This document shows positions 1 to 11,423 of a DNA stretch of 64,000 bases, piece after piece. Below the pieces are notes generated by a model, which searched no databases, was not told the origin of the DNA, and saw only the letters and a list, made by a program, of their open reading frames with translations. Position 1 is the first letter of the stretch, and each line of letters opens with the position of its first letter. The position numbers and the translations under genes are program-made. The stretch is taken from contig OX344764.1 in the NCBI GenBank assembly GCA_947034895.1, forward strand, positions 1,426,001 to 1,490,000, given 5' to 3'. Source of the stretch: Rhytidiadelphus loreus (taxonomy: Eukaryota; Streptophyta; Bryopsida; Hypnales; Hylocomiaceae).

Positions 1-483
1 GCGAATATGCTTTTTTTCAGGAAGGTGCATTTTTGTGGCCGTTATAGTTAGGAGTTTGGTGTGAAATCTTTTGGCAATCTTTCCCAACTTCAGATGCAAG
101 CTACGCAAGTAAAAGAAAGGTTAAGTAGCTTCATCGTGTAAATGGTGTACGTAGCTGCTGCCACAAGCACACGTTTCTTGAGGAGCAAGCATGTGATGAG
201 GTTTTTTTGACGATGCCTACTTACGGCATCTTTTTTCACTTGTGTGTGTCACTATTCCTTCACAAGGAAGCGTCTGTAGCCTCCATGCTAGTACAAGGCA
301 CCACTCAAGGAAGCGCTCATTGCTCAATGAGAGCTGATGAATGCTGCGGGGGAATGTGGTGGGGACAGGCACCCATAAAAACCAAACCACAAACATCCAA
401 ACAAGCCCGCCATTTCCTGAAATCCTGTTCATACAGGACGCTCCAGTCACTCAGGGCTCAGTTTGGGGGGCTGTGCAGAAAGT

Positions 484-1000
484 CGTCCCTCGTCTTCAAT
501 GGACGGAGTGATGAAGCTATTTACATCCTTGCACATCCCTGTATGGATGAGACATGCAAACTATGGATGAAGATTCATTCATGTATCTCCTTAGGGTTCA
601 TTTTTTTCTGGGAACAAAAGGCAAAGCCATTGCATTAAAAAAAAAAAAAAATTCAAAGACACCCAAGCCATCAAGCTAGAAGACAATGAAGAGATAAGAG
701 CACAAAAAAGAAAACAAAGGACCACGCAAGCCTACTAAATTTGAACCATTTCTCAATTTTTGTTTGTCATCCTTTCTTAGGTTTCATTTTGGGGGCAAGC
801 ACCACAAGAAGACATCTTTCTTCAATGGAGTGATGAAGCTATTTACATCCATGTGCACATGGATGAAACATGCAAACTATGGATGAAGACTCATGTATCT
901 TCATGGTTTGTTTTGGGGGAGATAGTGCAAGAAGCCATCTTTCTTCAATGGAGTGATGAAGCTATTTACATCCATGTGTAAGGATGAAGACCCACGTATC
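484..1000. repeat. Degenerate tandem repeat, three partial copies
   Basis: The phrase GAGTGATGAAGCTATTTACA occurs near 505, 828 and 951, each time preceded by CTTCAATGGA-like sequence. The first two copies are followed by an ATGGATGAAGA-containing segment. The last two copies are spaced 123 bp apart; the first lies about 320 bp upstream. No coding role is apparent. Confidence 0.6.
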
Positions 1001-1548
1001 CATCCGGAAAGTCAGTGCACATGCCACTCAAAATCAGCAATATTGGTTTCCCCTCAATTTCCTATAATTAGTTGAGCGTTTTTATCCTACATTGCGAAAA
1101 TGTATAGTCAAATATTCCCTTGAATTTTTTTTAATTGTTGTTGATTGCTATGGTGCGATTTTTGTTCAAAAGAGAAGCCCTGCATGCTGGGCTTCTTCAG
1201 CACAATTCCTTGCAGCTTCAGTTCACTTCCAAATTAAAAATTAATTAAAGCTGCAAAAGTTACTAACCCGGCCAAGGTGGCATTCCTAATGATTGAATTT
1301 GGGTGTCAGTGGGCAGTAAGTTAGTATTCTGTGGATGTAAAGGAATTAGAGTGTCAAGTAAGTTAAACAGCAACTTTTTCTTGTAAAACTAAAATTGCCA
1401 ATCAAAGGAGTTCGGCATGTAAAGCTTTACCTGGAAGGAAACTATCCCCTCAAAAGGGTCATACAGCAATGTAAGAAAAAACTTTGTATATTATGAAAAA
1501 GAAGCAACCAAGCTAGCAAGGGGCCAAATTTAATAAACTAGTTTTTAA

Positions 1549-2068
1549 CCCTTAAAGGACATTTTGGGCCCCCTTAGGCTGAGTTCCTTGGGAATAAGTG
1601 AAATTGCAATTGCTATGGTAAACAAGGCTTTGACCAGGTAGGCTTGTTTTCATATTGTTTGGATAAAGAATTTGGTGGCACTTGTCACAAAACAAATTTG
1701 TTAAACTTCAACAAATGTAAAGGAAATCAGGGGACGCAAAAGAGGCCAAGAAAACTTCTTTCTGAAGTAGACCAGAGAGAGAGGGGCCTCATTGAAGGAT
1801 TGAAGGAGTGTATTTCTTGAGTGGTCTGTTGCAAGGTTCTTTGTAGATTCCTAAGATTCTTTGTCAATATTCTATGGGTTGCCCCCTTAGGAACAAAATT
1901 GTCCTTTCACTACAAAAAAACAAGGGTAAACATGACTTGTCCACAATGACTACAAGCACAACAATGACTACAAAATGATTGTTTTGTAGTCATTGTGGAC
2001 AAGAAATGACTTCTACAATCACTGTGGACAAGTCATGTTTACCCTTGTTTTTTTGTAGTGTTTAAGGA
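1549..2068. mobile_element. Possible TTAA-flanked non-autonomous element
   Basis: The interval is bounded by TTAA at 1545-1548 and 2069-2072. The left end reads CCCTTAAAGG and the right end, reverse complemented, reads TCCTTAAACA, so only about 8 bp match. The CACTA-type MITE at 1908-2060 would be nested at its right edge. The short terminal match makes this tentative; better TTAA elements occur later in the window. Confidence 0.25.
1908..2060. mobile_element. CACTA-type MITE with perfect 38-bp terminal inverted repeats
   Basis: Bases 1908-1945 (starting CACTACAAAAAAACAAGGG) are exactly the reverse complement of 2023-2060. CACTA at both ends and a 3-bp flanking duplication (TTT at 1905-1907 and 2061-2063) are the hallmarks of En/Spm (CACTA) transposons. 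At 153 bp it is non-autonomous. The core has further inverted sequence (TGACTACAA against TTGTAGTCA), so a transcript would fold almost end to end. Confidence 0.8.
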
Positions 2069-4151
2069 TTAAGAAAAAATCTTCATATGGGTTAAGGCAT
2101 TAAGTGTCTGAGTTCAATTTATTACCTCTATTTAAAAGACAAATGACGTTCTAGTGTGTAATGGTTCAATAAAAAAATTCCACAACAAAATGAAAATAAA
2201 AATTCTCCCTCCATCCCATAATACTAGTCCTTATTTGTAATGATGAAAGTATTAAGGATTTGGCCAAAAAATTTATGTATGTTACAATCAAATGATTATA
2301 TGGTGAATGTGCAATGTGTGCAAGAATGTGTGCACTCAACAATTCAAGTGCAAAATGGGTGGACATGGCAATCAAGGAAAGATCATGCAATAGGAGGTTG
2401 CAATAGATACAAAGTGCCACACAAAAATAAAGATAGGCTTTTAGAGAAAAAAAAGACTTCATATGCAACTACCTTACCTTCTCCGTGTGTTTAGATTCTT
2501 ACAAGAATAGCTTAGAATTTGATAGATTCAATCTAAAGTTTAATGTCTTTTGGTCTTTGACCCAAAGTACTTCAAATTGTTATAAGTTTCTTTTTCAATT
2601 TTCAGAATTTTTTTGACCTATAAGGTGGATAATAAACTAGACTTTATGTGCTTCATTTCATTAGTCAATGTCAAAATCAAAAGAAATCATCTTCAACCCT
2701 AATATCATGTCCAAAGTGCATTGCTAAGGAAGACTAGTAGTTTGGTGCAAATGCCCCCCCCCCCAAAAGGATTAGTATTTTGAGATGGAAAGAGTACGTT
2801 ATAAGCAACAGTGGCATGGGCACAAGAAATTTTTGTACTTTGTTGGCATCACAAGTTGCCACACCTGATATATAGAGGATGTTATGAAATAGTAAAATTC
2901 ATATTCTCTACAAAAGCTCTAAGAAGACACTATTGCACATAAATCTGTATATATTTAGAAACACTATTCTAGCACTTTTCTAGTGGTATCCATCTCTAAA
3001 GTTCTTAACAATGTTAATTTTTAAAATCCTTCTTCGCTTTCTTCTATTTATTAATTCTTTACAACCATCTTAATATATATTTCAAGTGAATGCATTGAAC
3101 TTTAAGCACTTCAATTCTCAAATCATACAACACCGTTGCCATGAAATGTTGCCATGGGTTGTTGAAAGAATCATGTTCTCTTTGATTGATGTCAATACTA
3201 AACCATAAAACATCGCAAGTGAAACAATATGGTCCTTCAAGTTGATTCTATCATTTACAATGTCACCAATACACACCTTAACTACAATAGGGTCAGAGAT
3301 CACATGTAGCTAGTGTTTGAACTAATCGAGATCCTTCACTTTCACTTTCTTGTTGGTAGGACGCACAATAGATCCAAAGAATTTGGACAAATTTTTTATT
3401 AGCATCAAGAAATTGACCTTGTCCACATCTATATTATTCCTTTTTAGGTCATTGGTAGCACCAAAATGATGGTTTGAATTTGAAGAAACACGTTCAATTG
3501 AAACCATCGGGTAGAAATGATTGTTTGCCCATGAAATACAAAAAGGCTCAATAGACCTTGGGAATAAATAGAAACTATCCCAATTAGAGAGCAAGTTTTC
3601 AATTGTCAAGATCACATTCATACTATAGCACACAATTGGTCTATCGAAAATATGTACCATATAAATTGCTATGAAGTAATCTCTTCATATTCCACCTTCT
3701 CTTGTCGGCTTTGACATTAATTCTATATAGTGAGGAGAAGTTTGAGATGTACTAAGATTGTTGTTCACTACATTCATAACTTAGTAACAATCAATACTTC
3801 ATTGATTTCTTAGGTCCAACCAAAAGCTTTAGGGATTAAGATAATTTTACAAATTGTAATTTGCATGCAATATTTTGTATTTAACTTTGGAGTCTGATAA
3901 TGTTGGAGAAATTTCAAATTAATTATATTTTTTTGTTATATTTATCAATTTATTTTCACTTATTAGTTTATAAATGAAAAAAAAAAATATTTATTATGAA
4001 ACCAATAGAGATTTTTTAATTGATGGACAATATATAGTCTCATATACAATAAAACTTTTTCATTGAAACTTAAATACAATTTAAAAGACTAAATCGAGCT
4101 AAAAACAAAATTTAACCATATGATTATGGAAGGTTAAAGACTCAAGTATCT

Positions 4152-4437
4152 CATTAGAAGAGATTTCAGGGTCCCAGAGGGCCGTTTCAGGGCTGTTCTC
4201 GGCACTGTTCCTTCGGCAATGAAAGAACACTGTTGTCAGATTTATTTTTTTTGAAAAAATAAAATAAAATAATTTTTTCCTTAAAATGAGAAATAAAGTT
4301 TTATTTTTTTATTTTTTTCGAAAAAGCTGACTTGGCAGTCTCTCGGCCAGGTTAGCACAGGCGGGTTTCGGCGGTTCTTAGGGGGGTTTCGAGTTGGGAA
4401 CTTGCAGCCCTCCCTGAGAGCCAAAACACATGTAATG
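4152..4437. mobile_element. GC-rich MITE with CATTA...TAATG ends, copy 1
   Basis: Starts CATTAGAAGAGATTTCAGGG and ends with AGCCAAAACACATGTAATG. A near-identical copy lies inverted at 57264-57572 and a diverged one at 54746-55067. The GC-rich ends, which carry CCTCC/GGAGG and GCCGTTTCAG motifs, stand out from the AT-rich surroundings, and the middle is A/T-rich. No coding capacity. I cannot assign a superfamily from the ends. Confidence 0.65.
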
Positions 4438-6514
4438 TATTTAGGGATTTTAAAAATATAATTTAAAATCACTATTTATAATTGCCAAAAGAAGTGAAGA
4501 TATTGAAACTATTAAAGTCTTACTAAGTTTTGCAATACTTGTTGGAATTTCATGAAATAAAGTGAAGCTATGAGACAAGAATGGACTCAAGTATCTCATT
4601 AGAAGAATATAGATTAAGTTATATGAAAGCTACATTAATCTCTAAAAGACAATTTCCCGTTGAACGGACAATTGAATGTTCTAGGAGGTTCCTAGGAAAT
4701 CAATTTTGAATGGATGTTTTTGAAATTTTGACAAAAGCTATGTACATTATAATAGAAATACCATAAATGGAGAAGCCCCCTCTAATGGCATAGTAGGGTG
4801 TCCTAAAATGGACAATAGTTGGCTCTATTGTTGGTTTGAAAAAGATTCAATTTGTTTACATTTGATTGGCTCATACATGATTAGGAACAAGTTCCAAAGG
4901 TAGACAACATTTTAAGTGAAGCTATGAGACAAGAATGGATCAAGGAAAAAAAGAAAACATTTATATTGAATAAAATATTAATTCCTGAGGGAAAAAAAAT
5001 TATTTTTATTATATTCTTCCTCATCCTTATTTTCGCACACATTGAGTTCAATTTCTCAACAAATTCCCCATATTATACATGTTGAAATGTTTATTTTAAC
5101 TATTTGTAGTATTCATACTTTAATGACCTTTATAGGAAGAAAAAAATTTGATTAGATAGCTAGGTGAAAGATATGTTGTTTGAAATTTTTTGGGTATTTT
5201 GGGCATCTTTTGTTCAACCCCTCATTTATTTTTTAAATTTGGCAAATATGTAACTAACATGTGCGATTGTAAGAAAAAAAACAAATTTTAGTTCAAAAAT
5301 CACACTCCAAGAGAAGTCAAACTTTGTTAACTATGTCAAGCAATTATGAAAAACAAAAACATTTTCTTCTAAATTCAAATGCTATAATCTTCTAATATGT
5401 GTAGTGCAAGATTTTGAATTTTTTTCCTCATATTCAAAATGTTTTGGCTCTATGTTTTCACTATTTGGATTTCAGAAAAATAATTTTGTAGCATTGGTAC
5501 AAGAAATCATCAAAAAATGGCAAGTGTATTGAAAGAATGCAAGAACTCTTAGTATTGTAGGTTGATTTAGTGTAAAGTAGCCCCCTTATTTGTTTCTCAA
5601 AATTTGCATGAGTCTATCTAACAAGATATACTAATGAATAATGTAAATCCTCACCCTTGTCTAGAGAAAAAAATTTAGTCCAAGAGTGCTTGAAGTTCAC
5701 TAAGCATGATAAACAAGAACTTTTTTTTCAAGCTTCAAATGTTATAATCTTGCAATCTATGTAGTCAAATGGCTTGAATTTTTTTCCGCACATTGACATA
5801 ATGGTCTACTACACTTTTGTATAGTTGAAGTTCAAAAAAAGATTTCAAGATGACCACATTTTCAATTAGCAGTTTTTGAAAAGCACCCTCCATCTTGTAG
5901 GGTCAAAATCCATAATAAATTAAGTGAGAAATATGAGGTTGTCCAAATATGAACCTGTCCAAAACCAACAAAAGACCAAAAGAATCTTCAAAAGCCTTTA
6001 GGCATAAAATAGTAACTTTTCTAGCAAAATTTTGAAAATTTTGGCACTAAAAAAACTCAATGAAATATCTAAAAACTTAATTCGAGATACCAATTGGAGA
6101 TAATAGTAATTTTTTCGGTTTGGGTCTGCCGAATGACTAGTCTGACCAAGCCTACCAAATGATGCAAAACATGCTACTGTAGCAATCTACGACCAGGCGA
6201 ATATGTTGAGGTGTCTTCTCAGAAACGTGTTGAATAATGGACCTGGATGTGTTAAATAAGCCTACAAGCCATTACCTTAGTTGCATGCATGGTCAGTTAC
6301 GCTTGCACTCTATCTTAGTGCGTCTCTTGGTACGGTCTCCATTAGGAACACACAAGTACCTTTATTCTGATACATTAAACCACGAATGCTAAATTTTATT
6401 CTAGAATAGTTACTTCTGGATAATCACTACACTTGGTTTGCTGACTCGACCACAACCTTAACAGAATTTCGGTGATGGAAATTGAATCCCTTTCAGAGTA
6501 ACTTATGTAGAGAT

Positions 6515-8794
6515 TCAGAAGGGAAACATGGCACCCAGATATTCAGCTGTGTCTGTGTTAGAGGAAGATGCACTATTATACGAGTTCATGAAGGGTAGCT
6601 GATCAACTGTGGTAACAGATGGATCATGTGTCATAACATCACCTGGACTGAAGCCAGGGGAGATCATGGTGCCCCTCTGAATGGAGCTGGAAGCTGCAAC
6701 AAGGCCTTCGAAGTAAGTGTTAAAACGATGAGATTGGACCCTGCTTCCATCGAGGGGCAGAACGTGGCTCCAAGGGGAAAGGTCCGGTACTGATGGGTTT
6801 GCTGCTGCTGCTGCTGCAACTGCGGCGGCGTAGTTGACATGGTGATGGCTCGTGAGCTGCGATGATGCTGCTGCATCAGCCGAAATGCTATGGTCTTCCC
6901 ATAACGGGTCCAAGTCCAGACTCCCACACGGCACAGGAGTCAAGCCTGGCAGAACGAGGCCAGAGTTGTCAATTTCCGGTAGGGATGCCAGTACCTGCCC
7001 ATCAAACTCATTAGCATTGACATAAATGGTCATATTCACTACCATGGCCAGTTTGATGGTGCCAAAACTGTGACATTCAAGTGCTCTAGAGCTAGGACTG
7101 GTATTGATCTGAGGGTCCAGGCAGGTGTCTGGAGAATGAAATTTTCCAATATAACAAATATGGCAACATAAAATAATTGAGGGGTGTGCCTGTCCTGCAG
7201 CAGGATGATAAAAAATTAAAAAGCAATCGAATTTCGGTCAGCATGTGAGAGGTACGAAAGCTCTACTACGTGACCACACCGGGAACGTTCTAGCCTGGAT
7301 TGTGAACATTCTGGTGTAAAAGATTTGCATAATTCTTAGCGAATATGACCATTTATGCACAACACATGAAATTTTGATAAGCAGTCTTTGTTCAGAATCA
7401 TGAGACGTAGTAACGGAAAGCGTATGCATTCTTACCTCTTCAACGTTGGAACTGTTTATGTCTTTGCCAGACGCTCTTTGTGCACTCGGGTTCTTTTTAA
7501 ATATTCGGCAAAGAACCCAATCATCCAACTGCATATCATAAAGTTACACAAAACCCTCATATTAGCCTCAGAAACAATGTTAAAAATCCGCGTATTTGTC
7601 AATGATACATGTTGTAATATCACCAAGAAAAACAATTGCGCCGATGATGAAAAAGTTTTGTCATATTAGTTAAAAGCAGATGGATTCTCCAGGTCTCAGA
7701 TGTATACCAGTCCTAGTTTTTAGAGCTCAGTGCACTTGAATGTCACGATTTTGGTGCTCTGAAACACGCCAATTTACTAATTTGACTATGAGCAGGAATC
7801 GACTTACTCGCAAGGAGCCTGGCTTTCTGTGAATGCTGCGGGATGCAGGTGAGCAAATGCCGTCTGCCAGGCGATACTCATGCATGACCCAGGTGGTCTT
7901 CACACCCTTGGGTGCTCGGCCTTTGTAAAACACCAACGCTTTCTTCACCCCAATCTTGTGCACTGCCCCTCGTGAGGTATGCACTGGCCGGTCTGTGCCC
8001 GTGGCTTTCCAGTATCCCGAAGCTGCCGCGCGATTGGGTCGAGCTCCGTTTGGATACTTCCGGTCTCTCGGACTGAAAAAATACCATTCCCCTTCTCCAA
8101 AAATCGCCTTCCCTGCAAGTTAAAAGTAGAGCATCAATTGATGCATATGCACTTTGGTATCCATGAGGAAGCAGCTTAAAGTACCATTACGAAAATTTTA
8201 AGAAGGGTGCGGATGTCAAAGAATTCATCTCACAGATTCGTCCCATCACCTCGAAAACTGAACATAATCTATAGAGTCAATGTGTGAACATACATGTAAT
8301 GGGCCCTTGATAGCGCGGCTGCTCAAGAGACACAGGAGTACAAACCTTGCCCTTAATTTTGACTTCCAAGAAAATACCGAAACAAAATCCCTTCATGGCA
8401 AAGTTAATTATGCACATCCAAAAACCGAAAGCCTGAGGTGGACTCTGGACTCGGTTGAAGTCGTTTGGCATTGAAATCAAATCATGCAGTAGACTCTCCC
8501 GGATTGAATGAACTGAATCAGTGTACTAATTAACCTTGTAGATCGTAGATGGTGTTTTATGTTAATTGATGTAGTACACACAAGATGACGTGCTAGGAGG
8601 AGTGTAAACGCACCTGGAAGGTCCCAGGGGTCAAATTTATAGAGGTCGAGCTCAGTGATGACCGGGATAGAGAACATCTCTGATTCAGCCTTCCGCCAAA
8701 GATAATGCAGCACCAGCTCCTCGTCAGTAGGATGGAACCTGAAACCTGGTGGCAATTCTATCTGTGATAATGGTACAATCGATGAGGATGCCAT
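6515..8794 (-). CDS. NAC-domain transcription factor, four exons
   Basis: DNA-binding transcription regulator of the plant NAC family, expected in the nucleus. Exons on the minus strand: 8794-8614, 8112-7808, 7528-7436 and 7108-6515. All introns are GT-AG, phases agree, and the product is 390 aa; an alternative ATG at 8800 adds two residues. NAC subdomains follow in order: [14 protein letters not shown] (about 14-27), WDLPG, the [20 protein letters not shown] and [13 protein letters not shown] block (about 70-105), [20 protein letters not shown] (about 122-142) and [11 protein letters not shown] (about 163-173). The arrangement resembles the NAP/ATAF/NAC2-like groups. The C-terminal activation-type region is low complexity, with an Ala run encoded by GCN repeats. 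The last exon starts inside a dispersed repeat (see 7058-7134). Family call is certain; subgroup is not. Confidence 0.93.
7058..7134 (-). repeat. Dispersed repeat copy A, overlaps the NAC exon 4 acceptor
   Basis: On the minus strand this reads CTCCAG...CTCAG|ATCAATACCAGTCCTA...GCACTTGAATGTCAC...TTTTGGCACC. Related copies are at 7687-7758 (opposite strand, NAC intron 2) and 14996-15077 (minus strand, enoyl-CoA hydratase intron 2). The NAC exon 4 acceptor CTCAG|ATC and about the first 17 codons of the exon lie inside it. Confidence 0.65.
7687..7758 (+). repeat. Dispersed repeat copy B, in NAC intron 2
   Basis: Reads CTCCAGGTCTCAGATGTATA then ACCAGTCCTAG and GCACTTGAATGTCACGATTT on the plus strand. 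It is inverted relative to copy A about 600 bp away, so the NAC pre-mRNA could fold across its intron 2/exon 3/intron 3 interval. Confidence 0.65.
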
Positions 8795-9187
8795 GATCAT
8801 CCTTTTCTAGCTGAGTCTCGTAATCAAAATCCTGCCCACTACCTTGATGTGTAGATAAATACTACAAGGACACAACTTATCTACGCAATTAGTGCAAAGA
8901 AAATGACTAAACGGATTTAAAATGTGCTCTGAATAGGGGCTAGCACTATATCGGATGGTTCTGACAACATTTGAGTAGGTAAGAGGATGACAACTTGGCT
9001 AATAAGACTAACGAGGGAATTATGCCCAACTTGATTTGATCGTCATGAAAATGAATAACACCAATGACCATATACTCATCTTGCACCATTGAAAAAACCT
9101 GGGTCACTCCTATCTCCAACACAACATGAAATCTCGAATGGAGTTACTTAGTAAGACTTCAAGCAACCACCACGAATAGATGTTTGC

Positions 9188-11423
9188 TTAGAATCTTCGC
9201 ATTCTTCCTCCAGGAATCTTGCGTTCCTGCTACATTGCAGTATCCCACGACTTCTCAGGTATTGCTTCCGATCCAGATACTCATACTTTCAAATACCTCT
9301 CAAATTGCTTCAGCGCTACTGTTCCAGCTCTCCTCGAAATACTGGCATGTCCCTGATTGTGAATATACATGTCACCAGATCCACTTTGAAATCTCAAGAC
9401 TGATTTCAAATAATCAGTGAGTATCTTGAAGTGACGGTGAGAATGTAGTCATCTCTTTCACCTCAAACCAGTCAGCATGTAGCAAAAATTAGAAAGATGG
9501 AAACTCCGAGCTGACATCTAGTACGCCGTATCCCTCACAAATCGCTATCATAGAAGAATTTTGATGCGCATGCTGCAAAATCCTGAATAATTAAATCGGT
9601 GTTAGACACGTGATATGTTAACCTGGATACAATTTGGCATGTCTCGCAGCCAGAGAAGGCTGAGAACAGAACCTGAAAAGCCAACCTAAGTCTTCAGACC
9701 TGTGCTGAATTCTAACTGCAGATAAAGGGAGAGGTACAGCTTGAAGCTCATGTACACCAACACATGTGGACTAGAGGAAGAAGCCAGAAGTGTTAATGTT
9801 AAGCACAGCTTGGTAGAATAGTCTGGTGCTCTTGGCGTCGTCATGGGCCCATCTCTCTAAGAGATCAGCTTCACGTACGGGTCATTGCTCTTTAATGGCT
9901 GGTGGTAAGCTGGACCAAATGATGCAAAGAGAAATGGCGGTCGGTTTTCAAGGGAAAGCCAAGCTGTGCACCCCTGTCATGACCACATATTGATCGATTG
10001 ACGGAAAACGTTTCAGACGAGCACACAAGTAAATTCATTGCCACATTTCAATTCCAGGAAATTAAGACTTTCGATTAAGGAACAGTTTTTAGGGGTAGTG
10101 ATTCGTTACTTCTCTCAATGCTGGCCAAGATACGGACTCAAATTCTCCCTTCGGTGAGTTCAGTCCCTGCATACAATACATAGGAAAACTTCTTCTCATG
10201 AATAAGGGAACAGGGTATAATTACAAACACGCAAGTCCTGACATAATCTCAAATGAAGCCCTGTAATGAAAATCAAAAGCTGGTCAACTCGTGAGTCTGA
10301 TAAGAAGGACGTACTACACGTGAGTGGTAAGATAAGATTGGGTACCAACCATATTGCGACTGCCCCACGTCAAACGCCTTGGGCTCCAAATCATGTAGTG
10401 TCCTTGAGCCACGACCAGGCCTGAACTTTCATGGGGCGGACAGCCAGGCCACTTCACTTCTTCCCCCAAAGACCCGGAGATTCCTACGGAGTCACTTATT
10501 ATCGTGCCGTAGCATAACCCCTTGAATGTCCTCGACGGTGGATGAGGATACACGGAGCATCCAGGTACAACTCCTTTGATTAAGGATGTCACCGGATTCA
10601 GGGAAAGTGGGGCCAAACTGTAATGACGTATAATTTCAATCAGCTCTCTGGATCACACAAGAGACTTTGATCGTACAGTACAAGTAGTGCCATCGGCGAG
10701 TAGGCAAATCTCGTTGCCAGCACAGCAGGACACAAAGTGTCTGAGATCTTATTTTATGACAGTAGAGTTCAAGAATCTAGTGCTGTATACTAGTTTGACA
10801 GTTAACAAACTAATTTAATCAGCACTGACTGACTAGATTACTTACTGATAGATGCATTTGCAGCTCACAGTACCTTTGCGCAATCAACTTCCCCAATGCG
10901 CTCTTTCAGGAAGCCCAGTTTGTAGTAGGTTGGGATCAATACCTAGATGTACGTGTATATAAACAAGGCAGTTAGTAGTCAGTTTGAGCGATGGGGATCC
11001 AGAATCCCTCAAACTACACGTGAGCTTCTAACGCAGAAGAGTTTAGCATTTTTGCAGCACTTCACCATATAAATCATACCTGAAATAATAAGTCATAGCT
11101 GAAAAAGAAACCAAAAGATTACCTAGAGGAGGAGCAGCATTTTCTTGTTACGAGTTGAATCAACCAGCATGACGTCGTTCTCTTCGATGGTGCAAGGTAC
11201 ATCTTTATGAACGGCTATGATCATGAAGGTTGCTTCTTAACTGGGTGGTATTCACAGGCTGCCCACATGGCTCATCTAGCTAAGACTCACCAGCCATGAA
11301 GTCTGCGAAATGCGGCGGTCAATGGACTGTGATTTTTCAACCTTGGCCCCAAGTACTGTACGAATCGAATATGAGCTCCAAGAAAGGACAATTGCGTTGA
11401 AACGGGTCTGCATTGGAACCGGT
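9188..11423 (-). CDS. Unrecognised multi-exon gene, 3' part modelled
   Basis: I do not recognise the product. A chain of minus-strand exons with GT-AG borders and matching phases ends at a stop: 10942-10874, 10617-10496, 10420-10318, 10166-10110, 9770-9623, 9399-9287 and 9226-9188, giving about 216 C-terminal residues. Protein-like stretches include LIPTYYKLGFLKERIGEVD, SGDMYIHNQGHASISRR and VALKQFERYLK, ending in GGRMRRF. An exon at 11423-11291 (with SYSIRTVLGAKVEKSQSID) ends in phase 0 at GTGAGT and probably belongs. Candidate 5' exons lie near 12420-12210 and 12110-11980 but I could not fix them. An alternative reads 10617-10318 as one unspliced exon in another frame. It lies between two minus-strand genes, so it fills an otherwise empty 4 kb. 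No known domain was seen, and chance open frames remain possible. Confidence 0.4.

Larger units (their letters stand above)
1..6514. other. AT-rich intergenic DNA downstream of the NAC gene
   Basis: No convincing coding region is visible. The ORFs here are short, of biased composition and lack splice or family support. The stretch contains a degenerate tandem repeat (about 484-1000), a CACTA-type MITE (1908-2060) and a CATTA-ended MITE (4152-4437). The rest is A/T-rich sequence with homopolymer runs. I see no RNA gene in it. Confidence 0.6.

Noticed and set aside
2753..2768. C/A homopolymer run as a regulatory site
   Set aside because: Simple low-complexity tract with no supporting context.
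6664..6927. Gln-rich minus-strand ORF overlapping NAC exon 4
   Set aside because: Alternative frame over the GCN repeat of the NAC gene; the in-phase NAC frame explains the sequence.
10314..10616. 100-aa unspliced ORF as a gene of its own
   Set aside because: A spliced alternative (10617-10496 joined to 10420-10318) fits the phases of the neighbouring exons better; kept only as an alternative.
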